DNA of 7,591 nt. Source: an uncultured Lachnobacterium sp. GTDB lineage: Bacteria; Bacillota; Clostridia; Lachnospirales; Lachnospiraceae. The translations under genes were made by a program, and so were the position numbers. The stretch lies in NCBI GenBank assembly GCA_900552085.1, contig URYB01000122.1:1-7591 (forward strand). Direction: 5' to 3'. Shown here in pieces: positions 1 through 5,821 of this stretch (within the stretch, counting starts at the first letter, position 1; every line of letters begins with the position of its first letter). A model generated the notes under the pieces. The model did not search any database, was not told the DNA's origin, and was given only the letters and a program-made list of their open reading frames with translations.

Positions 1-741
1 TTTATTGACGATGCAGTTGCACCGGCAGAGGTTATGAAATACGATGGAAACACAGGACTGGTTGTGCTGTCGGTTTCCAAATCAGATCTGGAGACAGCGA
101 CACTGGCTGCGATTTCTGTTATGGAGATGGGCAGTGCCAATACCGTACACAAAGGGTCCGTTGTCATTGCACTCGGAAGTCCGCTCGGAACCAATTATTC
201 GATTCTTACCGGAAATATTACGGCAACGAACAATGAGATTTCGACAGCCGACAGCAATTACAGCGTGTATACGACGGACATTGTCGCAAATAAAAACGGT
301 AGTGGTATCCTCATTAATACGGATGGACAATTGGTGGGCCTTGTTATGCAGGACTACAGCGCATCATCCGCAAGTACGCTTACCGCAGTCGATATCTCGG
401 AACTGAAGCCGGTAATGGAGCTTTTGTTTGCGGATAAAGATATTCCGTACCTCGGAGTGCAGGCATCGACAGTTACTGACAAGATTGCCAGCACATACAA
501 GATACCGAAGGGCATTTATATCAAGGAAGTGGATATGGATTCCCCTGCGATGAATGCCGGATTACAGAGTGGGGATGTTATCGTAAAACTTGCGGGCAAG
601 GATGTTACGACCGTTGCATCTTACAGCGAGATTGTTCTTGGCTTAGAGCCGGGAGAAAACTACCAGATCGTGATCAAGCGGGAAGGCAGTAACGGGTATA
701 AGATTATTACCTATGAGATTAAAGCAGGAATTTTAAAATAA
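1..741 (+). CDS. HtrA/DegP-like S1C serine protease homologue, 3' part, with PDZ domain
   Basis: The frame is open from base 1, so the gene begins upstream; 246 residues are visible. They comprise the second half of a trypsin-like fold followed by one PDZ domain (about bases 450-710), the usual HtrA order. HtrA proteins are envelope proteases and chaperones for misfolded proteins; the N-terminal anchor and the catalytic His would lie outside the window. Family landmarks are GSPLGTNYSILTGNI, the TTDI segment before the serine loop, and DSPAMNAGLQSGDVIVKLAGKDV in the PDZ. Two catalytic features deviate. The family TDLAVL segment reads TGLVVLSV, so the triad Asp is Gly (bases 55-57). The GNSGGPL loop reads NGSGIL, one residue short, with the Ser kept (bases 301-303). 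It may be a pseudoprotease. The stop overlaps the ribosome-binding site of the next gene. Family is fairly sure; activity is inferred. Confidence 0.85.
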   Translation, partial: FIDDAVAPAEVMKYDGNTGLVVLSVSKSDLETATLAAISVMEMGSANTVHKGSVVIALGSPLGTNYSILTGNITATNNEISTADSNYSVYTTDIVANKNGSGILINTDGQLVGLVMQDYSASSASTLTAVDISELKPVMELLFADKDIPYLGVQASTVTDKIASTYKIPKGIYIKEVDMDSPAMNAGLQSGDVIVKLAGKDVTTVASYSEIVLGLEPGENYQIVIKREGSNGYKIITYEIKAGILK

Positions 742-752
742 AGGAGTTTATA

Positions 753-1697
753 ATGAAATATATTGAATCTCTCCGCGAAGGAGAAAGAATTAACGAAATT
801 TATCTTTGCAAGGTCAAACAGGCTGCGATGACAAAAGCAGGAAAGCCTTATGACAATGTGATTTTACAGGATAAAACAGGAACACTGGATGCAAAAATCT
901 GGGATCCGGGATCGGTTGGAATTGATGAATTTGAAGCTTTGGATTATGTTGCTGTCACTGGTGATGTGACAAGTTTTCAGGGAAATCTGCAGCTTTCCAT
1001 CAAACGTGCCCGCAAGGTGCAGGAAGGCGAATATGAGCCAAAGGATTATCTGCCTTGCACAGAGAAAGATGTGGATGAGATGTTTACGGAACTTATGGGA
1101 TACATTGACTCTGTAAAAAATCCGTATCTGAATCAGTTATTACATAAGTTTTTTGATAACCAGACATTTGTGGAACGTTTCAAATTCCATTCCGCTGCCA
1201 AAAGCGTGCATCATGGATTTGTCGGAGGTCTGTTAGAGCATACCGTCAGTGTCACACGCAACTGCAACTATTTTGCACAGAACTATCCGTTTTTGAACAG
1301 AGATCTGCTTTTGACGGCATCGATCTTCCATGATATTGGTAAATTAAAAGAACTATCTTCATTTCCTGCAAATGATTACACGGATGCAGGTCAGTTGCTT
1401 GGCCACATCATGATCGGTGCAGAGTGGGTCGGCGAGGCCATCCGTACGATTGACGGTTTCCCGGCTACACTGGCAAATGAGCTGAAACATTGTATTCTGG
1501 CACATCATGGAGAACTTGAGTATGGTTCACCGAAGAAACCGGCTTTGGTTGAGGCATTGGCTTTGAGCTTTGCAGACAATATTGATGCAAAAATGGAGAC
1601 GGTAAAGGAACTGTTACACAATGTACCGGACAACAATCTGGAGTGGCAGGGATTCAATCGTCTGTTGGATACCAATATCCGCAGAACAAGCATCTAA
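753..1697 (+). CDS. yhaM: 3'-5' exoribonuclease YhaM family (OB fold plus HD domain)
   Basis: A complete 314-residue protein, the length expected for the Bacillus subtilis YhaM family. The N-terminal OB-fold (about residues 10-90, including VILQDKTGTLDAKIWDPG) should bind single-stranded nucleic acid. The HD domain (about 145-285) shows the metal ligands: His163 in LLEHT, His193-Asp194 in FHDIGKL, His218, His251-His252 in LAHHGELEYG and Asp276 in FADNID. Known family members are metal-dependent cytoplasmic 3'-5' exonucleases on RNA and single-stranded DNA, active in RNA turnover. The start is firm: AAGGAG at 741-746 lies six bases before the ATG and overlaps the upstream stop, so translation may be coupled to the HtrA-like gene. 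The methyltransferase gene follows after 29 bases with no terminator visible, suggesting one transcript. Confidence 0.93.
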   Translation: MKYIESLREGERINEIYLCKVKQAAMTKAGKPYDNVILQDKTGTLDAKIWDPGSVGIDEFEALDYVAVTGDVTSFQGNLQLSIKRARKVQEGEYEPKDYLPCTEKDVDEMFTELMGYIDSVKNPYLNQLLHKFFDNQTFVERFKFHSAAKSVHHGFVGGLLEHTVSVTRNCNYFAQNYPFLNRDLLLTASIFHDIGKLKELSSFPANDYTDAGQLLGHIMIGAEWVGEAIRTIDGFPATLANELKHCILAHHGELEYGSPKKPALVEALALSFADNIDAKMETVKELLHNVPDNNLEWQGFNRLLDTNIRRTSI

Positions 1698-1726
1698 TAC
1701 AATAATATAGAAAATGGGTTGAAATT

Positions 1727-3151
1727 GTGAAGAAAAACGATTTATTTTCATTGGAAATCATAGATATGGGCGTCGGCGGAGAAGGCATAGGAAAGTATGA
1801 GGGTATGACCTTTTTCGTAAAAGATGCTTTGATTGGAGATACGATCAAAGCGCGGGCAACAAAACTGAAGAAAAATTATGGCTATGCAAGGGTGGAGGAA
1901 ATTATAATTCCTTCACCTTATCGCGTCGTGCCGGAATGTCCGCTTCACCGGCAGTGTGGAGGATGTCAGATTCAGGCATTGTCCTACGAGGAGCAGCTTG
2001 CTTTTAAGAAACAGAAAGTCAAAAATAATCTGATGCGTATCGGTGGATTTGCAGAAGAGGAAGTGGATGCAGTTATGCTTCCGGCTGTCGGGATGGAATA
2101 TCCGTACCGATACCGCAACAAGGCACAATTTCCGGTAGGCTATGATAAGGCAGGAAACCTTGTTACGGGGTTTTATGCTGCAAGAAGCCATCAGATCATT
2201 CCGGTCAAAGACTGTCTGCTTGGTGTAAAAGAAAATGAGCCAATTCTTGCAGCTGTCACGCAATGGATGTCGGATTATCAGATTCCAGCCTATGATGAGA
2301 CCACCGGAAAGGGTGTTGTACGGCATATTTTAATCCGTTATGGATTTACGACAAAGGAAATTATGGTCTGCCTGATCATCAACGCGAACAAGCTGCCGCA
2401 GAAGGAAGCTCTTGTGGAAGCTTTGCGTCAGATCGAAGGTATGACTTCCATATCCATAAACAGCAATCTGGAGAGAACGAATGTCATTCTTGGAAAAGAG
2501 ACACAGTGCATCTGGGGAATGCCTTATATCACGGATTACATTCACTTGCGCAATACACAGGATTTTTCTCTGACGGATACAGCGATTGCATATCATATTT
2601 CGCCGCAGTCTTTTTATCAGGTAAATCCGGTGCAGACCGAGAAGTTATACAGTACAGCGTTGGAATTTGCGCAGCTTACTGGGAAAGAGTCTGTGTGGGA
2701 TCTCTATTGTGGAATCGGAACGATTTCTCTTTTCCTTTCGCAGAAGGCCAGACAGGTCTATGGCGTGGAGATTGTACCGCAGGCAATCGAGGATGCAAAA
2801 AATAATGCCAGGCTGAATGGAATCACCAATGCGGAATTTTTTGTTGGAAAAGCAGAAGAGGTTCTGCCGGAGTTTTATGAGAAATCCGCAGGAGATGAGG
2901 AAATGCGTCATCCGGATGTCATTGTTGTGGATCCTCCGCGCAAGGGATGTGACGGACAGTGTCTGTCCACGATGCTTGCGATGAAACCGGAGCGGATCGT
3001 GTATGTAAGCTGTGATTCTGCGACACTTGCAAGAGATCTGCGGATTCTTGTGGATGGGGGATATGAGCTGAAGAAGGTGCAGGCGTTTGACCAGTTTGCG
3101 CATACGATGCATGTAGAGTGCGTGACACTGCTCCAAAGGAAAAATACCTGA
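1727..3151 (+). CDS. rlmD: 23S rRNA (uracil-C5) methyltransferase, RlmD/RlmCD (TrmA/RumA) family
   Basis: A complete 474-residue protein that transfers a methyl group from SAM to C5 of a 23S rRNA uridine. Residues 1-60 form a TRAM RNA-binding domain (MGVGGEGIGKYEG). The 4Fe-4S ligands are Cys71, Cys77, Cys80 and Cys163. The SAM-binding motif is DLYCGIG (325-331), followed by VDPPRKG near 401. The catalytic Cys429 is in YVSCDSATLARDL and the general-base Glu464 is in HVECVTLL, so all key residues are present. Firmicutes homologues may modify U747 as well as U1939 (RlmCD); the sequence does not decide this. The start is GTG with only a weak TGGG upstream. The next in-frame ATG would cut into the TRAM domain, and a TAA at 1703-1705 blocks extension. 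Homologues in streptococci (rum) are known insertion sites for mobile elements, which matters because accessory DNA appears right after this gene. Confidence 0.93.
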   Translation: MKKNDLFSLEIIDMGVGGEGIGKYEGMTFFVKDALIGDTIKARATKLKKNYGYARVEEIIIPSPYRVVPECPLHRQCGGCQIQALSYEEQLAFKKQKVKNNLMRIGGFAEEEVDAVMLPAVGMEYPYRYRNKAQFPVGYDKAGNLVTGFYAARSHQIIPVKDCLLGVKENEPILAAVTQWMSDYQIPAYDETTGKGVVRHILIRYGFTTKEIMVCLIINANKLPQKEALVEALRQIEGMTSISINSNLERTNVILGKETQCIWGMPYITDYIHLRNTQDFSLTDTAIAYHISPQSFYQVNPVQTEKLYSTALEFAQLTGKESVWDLYCGIGTISLFLSQKARQVYGVEIVPQAIEDAKNNARLNGITNAEFFVGKAEEVLPEFYEKSAGDEEMRHPDVIVVDPPRKGCDGQCLSTMLAMKPERIVYVSCDSATLARDLRILVDGGYELKKVQAFDQFAHTMHVECVTLLQRKNT

Positions 3152-3168
3152 AACTCCTTGAATTTAGG

Positions 3169-3202
3169 CACTTTGAGCGACATATCCTGTTCTCTCAAAG
3201 TG
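3169..3202 (+). repeat. Inverted repeat just downstream of rlmD
   Basis: CACTTTGAG (3169-3177) and CTCAAAGTG (3194-3202) are perfect 9-base complementary arms separated by 16 bases. They begin 17 bases after the rlmD stop. No run of T follows on either strand, so it is a poor intrinsic terminator. It could be a recombinase-binding site at an element end, a transcript-stabilising hairpin, or a weak terminator. The pairing is certain; the role is not. Confidence 0.6.
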
Positions 3203-3342
3203 ACCGAAAAGAGAAGAAAAAGGCAATTTCCAACGGAGTAAATGTTCAAGTGGTTGTGAAGGTGTAGTTCGGAAACACAAAAATCTGTCGTTCATATTTC
3301 ATCAAAAATAACTAACAGTTCAATAAAGTAACAAAGTGGTCT

Positions 3343-3382
3343 GAGCCGCTTATTTTCAAGTGATTTTGGAAATAAGCGGCTC
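3343..3382 (+). promoter_or_regulatory. Long stem-loop in the parB leader
   Basis: GAGCCGCTTATTT (3343-3355) pairs perfectly with AAATAAGCGGCTC (3370-3382). One G-U and one C-G pair inside extend the stem to 15 pairs around a 10-base loop. No T-run follows, so it is not a simple terminator. It directly abuts a second hairpin, and the pair lies between the gap and the parB ribosome-binding site. This layout suggests a structured 5' leader, or a protein-binding palindrome such as an operator or a ParB site. Confidence 0.6.
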
Positions 3383-3421
3383 TCTTGCGTTCTCGGATAA
3401 ATGTGCGAGAGCGAGAGTTTT
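3382..3421 (+). terminator. Terminator-like hairpin before the parB ribosome-binding site (possible attenuator)
   Basis: CTCT (3382-3385) and CGTTCTCG (3388-3395) pair with CGAGAGCG (3406-3413) and AGAG (3414-3417), leaving a 2-base bulge and a 10-base loop. TTTT follows at 3418-3421. The U-tract is short, so termination would be partial at best. It lies just upstream of the GGAGG of parB, where an attenuator would act. It could instead be only an RNA-stabilising structure; no leader peptide or ligand-binding domain was recognised. Confidence 0.4.
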
Positions 3422-3424
3422 AAC

Positions 3425-3429
3425 GGAGG
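3425..3429 (+). promoter_or_regulatory. Ribosome-binding site that fixes the parB start
   Basis: GGAGG lies 11 bases before the ATG at 3441. The reading frame stays open upstream to a GTG at 3360, but that start would fall in the loop of the long hairpin without a ribosome-binding site, and the added 27 residues do not look like ParB. The ATG at 3441 is therefore preferred. Confidence 0.8.
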
Positions 3430-3440
3430 TAATTGATTTT

Positions 3441-4523
3441 ATGAAGAAACAAGAAGAATTGTATTCTTTTCCACAACAAAACGATGGTGCTGTGGTGGAA
3501 ACAGATATCAGAATGATTCCTTTATCGGAATTGCACGATTTTAATGGGCATCCCTTTAAGGTGGAAAACGATATGGCACTTTTTGAATTAATGCAGAGCA
3601 TTGAGAAAGAAGGTGTGATTGTCCCGGCTCTGGCAAGACCGAAGGTTGGTGGCGGTTATGAACTGATTGCGGGTCATAGAAGAAAGGCTGCCTGCAAATG
3701 GGCGGGACTTAACTGCATGCCTGTGGTAGTTCGTGATTTGGATGATAATCAGGCGGTGATTGCTATGGTTGATAGCAATTTACAGCGTGAGCATCTGAAA
3801 CCAAGCGAGAAAGCATTCGCTTATAAGATGAAGCTGGAGGCAATGAAGAGGCAGGGGGCAAGAACGGATTTAACTTTTTGCCAAGTTGGCGAAAAGTCAT
3901 CTTCGTCACAAGTTGTGACAGGAACTTCGGACCAAGTCGTACCGAAGTTAGAGAACCCCACCTTACAAACACATTCATTGACCAGTGGACATGATGCTGA
4001 TGGAAAATGGGTGTTGCTACAGGATAAAAGTGTTGAGGATGCAATTATTAGAAGCAATCAGGCACTGGCAATGCAGACTGGGGAAAGCCAAAGGCAGATA
4101 TCGCGTTATATCCGCCTTACCAATCTGATACCTAAAGTGCTCGATTTGGTAGATGATGGAAAAATTGCTTTCACCATAGCGGTAGAGCTTTCCTATCTGA
4201 CAGAGGAGCAGCAGTATGAGCTTTATGAGGTTATGGATATCGAACAATGTACGCCTTCCCTGTCGCAGGCGAATCGTATGAAGCGAATGAGCCAGTCGGG
4301 AAGTCTTGATATGGATGCGATGTTTTCCATACTGGAGCAGGAAAAGCCAAACCAGAGAGAGCAGATTAAGCTTCGGGCTGATTCTGTAGCAAAGTATTTT
4401 CCGGAGAACTATACACCAAAGCAAAAGACGGATTTAATCGAGCGGCTTTTGAAGGAATGGTATGAGAAGCACGAGTGTGAGAAAAAGCATAGTTCTGACA
4501 GTAGCCGGGGCAGAGCAAGATAA
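3441..4523 (+). CDS. ParB/RepB/Spo0J-family protein of mobile-element type, with a central insertion
   Basis: A 360-residue cytoplasmic DNA-binding protein. Residues 22-115 form the ParB N-terminal domain: ELIAGHRRKAA corresponds to the GxRRxxA nucleotide-binding box of ParB CTPases, and NLQREHLKPSEKAFAY follows. The central DNA-binding part has a helix-turn-helix region, TGESQRQISRYIRLTNLIP (about 213-231), then VDDGKIAFTIAVELSYL and a KPNQREQIKLR tail. This architecture is common in ParB-like proteins of integrative conjugative elements and plasmids in Clostridia, where they act in partition or regulation. Residues about 142-205 are an extra Ser-rich stretch between the two domains, which I recall being much shorter in relatives. 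No ParA ATPase gene is in the window, so partition is inferred only from the family. The last dozen residues are polar and basic. The chromosomal Spo0J is less likely given the insertion, the missing Soj and the recombinases downstream. Confidence 0.88.
   Translation: MKKQEELYSFPQQNDGAVVETDIRMIPLSELHDFNGHPFKVENDMALFELMQSIEKEGVIVPALARPKVGGGYELIAGHRRKAACKWAGLNCMPVVVRDLDDNQAVIAMVDSNLQREHLKPSEKAFAYKMKLEAMKRQGARTDLTFCQVGEKSSSSQVVTGTSDQVVPKLENPTLQTHSLTSGHDADGKWVLLQDKSVEDAIIRSNQALAMQTGESQRQISRYIRLTNLIPKVLDLVDDGKIAFTIAVELSYLTEEQQYELYEVMDIEQCTPSLSQANRMKRMSQSGSLDMDAMFSILEQEKPNQREQIKLRADSVAKYFPENYTPKQKTDLIERLLKEWYEKHECEKKHSSDSSRGRAR
3873..3949. repeat. Three consecutive palindromes inside parB
   Basis: Palindrome 1 (3873-3897) has 12-base arms, ACTTTTTGCCAA and TTGGCGAAAAGT, around one G, with one G/T mismatch. 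Palindrome 2 (3905-3919) has perfect arms GTCACAA and TTGTGAC around one G. Palindrome 3 has perfect arms AACTTCGG (3923-3930) and CCGAAGTT (3942-3949) around 11 bases. The centres are about 27 and 24 bases apart. The first two share CAAGTTG at the centre, and the third loop carries CAAGTCG. In the protein these give three related QVG/QVV segments. The cluster falls in the stretch that appears inserted relative to the family. Confidence 0.65.
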
Positions 4524-4530
4524 CAGAATG

Positions 4531-4644
4531 AAAACTCGTGTACCTAAACTATAGTCCTCATAGTCCTCAAACGAAGGTGTTTTTCCTTTTGAGGACACAC
4601 AAAACTCGTGTAGTGTCCTCATAGTCCTTAAAGTCCTCAAACGA
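4531..4644. repeat. 70-base-period duplication with 9-base GTCCTCA iterons
   Basis: AAAACTCGTGTA occurs at 4531-4542 and 4601-4612, and CCTCAAACGA recurs at 4565-4574 and 4635-4644, both exactly 70 bases apart; the 32 bases between are similar but diverged. Inside, 9-base units recur: TAGTCCTCA at 4552-4560 and 4561-4569 in direct tandem, then GTGTCCTCA, TAGTCCTTA and AAGTCCTCA end to end at 4613-4639. One inverted copy, TGAGGACAC, is at 4590-4598. Such iterons typically bind a protein: a replication initiator, a ParB, or a recombinase at an element end. Their place between parB and tnpA fits any of these. Confidence 0.75.
4590..4621. repeat. Inverted repeat formed by opposed iterons
   Basis: TGAGGACAC (4590-4598) and GTGTCCTCA (4613-4621) are perfect 9-base arms around 14 bases that include the second AAAACTCGTGTA copy. 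As RNA it would form a hairpin downstream of parB, but ATAGTCC rather than a T-run follows, so termination is unlikely in the + direction. It may be an operator or protein-loading site. Confidence 0.55.
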
Positions 4645-4660
4645 GAGATAAATGAGGTAT

Positions 4661-4702
4661 GATAATACATGCATTTAAATGCAGAAAGGAGCATGTATTA
4701 TC
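4661..4702 (+). promoter_or_regulatory. Perfect 12-base inverted repeat abutting the tnpA start codon
   Basis: GATAATACATGC (4661-4672) is exactly complementary to GCATGTATTATC (4691-4702). The right arm ends at the base before the ATG at 4703. The 18-base loop carries the ribosome-binding sequence AAAGGA, with its final G in the stem. A second palindrome, TGCATTTAAATGCA (4670-4683), is nested in it. The left arm also contains GATAAT, a possible -10 hexamer, but I see no matching -35. As DNA it could be an operator or recombinase site; as RNA a hairpin gating tnpA translation. Confidence 0.65.
4685..4691 (+). promoter_or_regulatory. Ribosome-binding site that fixes the tnpA start
   Basis: AAAGGAG lies 11 bases before the ATG at 4703. 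An in-frame ATG at 4679 would add eight residues but has no ribosome-binding site in front and would include this site within the coding region, so 4703 is preferred. Confidence 0.75.
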
Positions 4703-5821
4703 ATGAAAGTAGTTACATTTGAAACAACAGATGGGAAGATAAGATATCTTCTTGTAGATGCTGGAGGAGTTCCGGTTGATGAGGTAAGGCAGTTTCTCAA
4801 GTTTGAGGATAACAGAGGAATGGCTCGCAATACCCTAAAGCAGAAATGTATTCATCTGAAGCATTTCTATACTTTCCTTCAGCAAAAAAAGATTAGATAC
4901 AGGGCTGTTACTGTAGATGATCTGGCGGCATATATTGCATGGCTTAAATATCCTGATATTTCGGAGAAGGTAATTCCATTGAATATGGAGCCGAGATTTA
5001 GGGAGCAGTGTATCAATGCAAACATAGATACAGTTATTGGTTTTTATAACTATCTTCTATTGCATGAAGATTTAGAAAATACATTGTCAGAAAAGCTTGT
5101 CAGATTTGTAAGAACACCGGGAAAAGGATACAGGTCTTTTCTTTACGGCATAGCGGAAAATAAAAGGCAGAAGAGATATCTTTTGCATCTTCCTGTACCT
5201 AAAAGCGTTCTTCGTACAGTTACTAAGGAAGAGGTAAATCAGCTTCTGAAAGCCACCTGTAATGTAAGGGACTATTTTCTTTTATATCTCCTGTTTGAGA
5301 CAGGCATGCGTATAGGGGAAGCTCTCTCGTTATGGCTTGAAGATATAGATATTTCAGAATGTGTGATCAGGATTAAGGATCGTGGTGAAGCTGAAAATCT
5401 TGCAGAGATTAAGACAGTGAACAGTCCGAGAAGAATTGATTGCAGCAATGACCTGCTTGAAGTATTCACAGAGTTTGTAGGCTATTATCACTCTGAAGGC
5501 ATTGAAACCAATCACATATTTATAAAGCTCAGCGGAAAAAATGCCGGAAAAGCAATGGATTACACGGACGTAGATAATCTTTTCCGTTCTCTTCGTAAGA
5601 AAACGGGGATTTACATTACACCTCTCATGTTTCGTCATACATCCCTTAGTATGCTCAATTCGGCTGGGTGGAGTCCTGAACTTTTAAGAGCAAGAGCCGG
5701 TCATAAAAATATATATACGACACTTAATACTTATGTTCATCCATCTGATGATGAGGTAGCAGAAGCATTCAGAAATGTATCTGAAAAGCTTGCCATGCCT
5801 GGAAAGGATGGTGATAAATAA
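4703..5821 (+). CDS. Tyrosine recombinase, Tn554 TnpA-like, with Leu replacing the HxxR histidine
   Basis: A 372-residue site-specific recombinase, close to the roughly 360 residues of Tn554 TnpA. An N-terminal core-binding domain (about 25-130) precedes the catalytic domain. Visible catalytic positions are Arg203 in ETGMRIGEAL, a candidate Lys237 in EIKTVNSPRRI, Arg311 in MFRHTSLSML, His334 in RAGHKNIYTTLNTYVH and the nucleophile Tyr344. The box normally reading TPHMxRHT here reads TPLMFRHT: Leu308 (CTC) stands where a conserved His (CAC or CAT) is expected. All else seems intact and the frame is unbroken, so it is a substitution rather than decay. In Tn554-type elements TnpA and TnpB act together in orientation-biased, site-specific insertion. 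The next start codon overlaps this stop (TAATG), implying coupled translation. It could alternatively be a XerC/D-like integrase, but length, the TTLNTYVHPS end and the partner gene favour Tn554 type. Confidence 0.88.
   Translation: MKVVTFETTDGKIRYLLVDAGGVPVDEVRQFLKFEDNRGMARNTLKQKCIHLKHFYTFLQQKKIRYRAVTVDDLAAYIAWLKYPDISEKVIPLNMEPRFREQCINANIDTVIGFYNYLLLHEDLENTLSEKLVRFVRTPGKGYRSFLYGIAENKRQKRYLLHLPVPKSVLRTVTKEEVNQLLKATCNVRDYFLLYLLFETGMRIGEALSLWLEDIDISECVIRIKDRGEAENLAEIKTVNSPRRIDCSNDLLEVFTEFVGYYHSEGIETNHIFIKLSGKNAGKAMDYTDVDNLFRSLRKKTGIYITPLMFRHTSLSMLNSAGWSPELLRARAGHKNIYTTLNTYVHPSDDEVAEAFRNVSEKLAMPGKDGDK

Larger units (their letters stand above)
3152..3440. other. Gene-free gap between rlmD and parB, possible mobile-element boundary
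   Basis: These 289 bases contain no convincing gene. They hold three inverted repeats, listed separately, and an A-rich stretch at about 3275-3335 in which I could not find a good -35/-10 pair. A short reading of frame 1 crosses the rlmD stop and ends in a TAG at about 3265, but it has no start codon or family resemblance that I can see. As the content changes from housekeeping to accessory here, the left end of an inserted element probably lies in or next to this gap. No matching att repeat is visible inside the window, so the exact junction is unknown. Confidence 0.4.

Noticed and set aside
2506..2805. Small + strand gene inside rlmD
   Set aside because: It overlaps the SAM-binding motif of rlmD in another frame and shows no independent signals.
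2645..3249. Long reverse-strand reading frames opposite the rlmD 3' half
   Set aside because: They lie antisense to a gene with complete conserved motifs, have no ribosome-binding site I can see, and their translations resemble no family.
3121..3265. Frame-1 stretch crossing the rlmD stop and ending at a TAG, possibly a gene remnant
   Set aside because: No start codon or recognisable motif; most of the upstream part overlaps rlmD, so it is probably a chance open frame.
3360..3440. GTG start extending ParB by 27 residues
   Set aside because: It begins in the hairpin loop with no ribosome-binding site, while the ATG at 3441 has GGAGG at a workable distance.
3152..3440. tRNA gene or known riboswitch in the gap as an integration target or regulator
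   Set aside because: No cloverleaf, CCA-end pattern or recognised riboswitch core could be seen; only simple hairpins are present.
4531..4644. CRISPR array
   Set aside because: The repeats are 9 to 12 bases, contiguous or 70 bases apart, with no constant repeat and variable spacer pattern and no cas gene nearby.
4640..4670. Sigma-A promoter for tnpA using TATGAT or GATAAT as -10
   Set aside because: No acceptable -35 hexamer lies 16-18 bases upstream, so I did not call it as a separate feature.
4434..4694. Reverse-strand frame across the iteron region
   Set aside because: Its repetitive RTLRTMRTL-like peptide is simply the translation of the GTCCTCA repeats; there is no family match.
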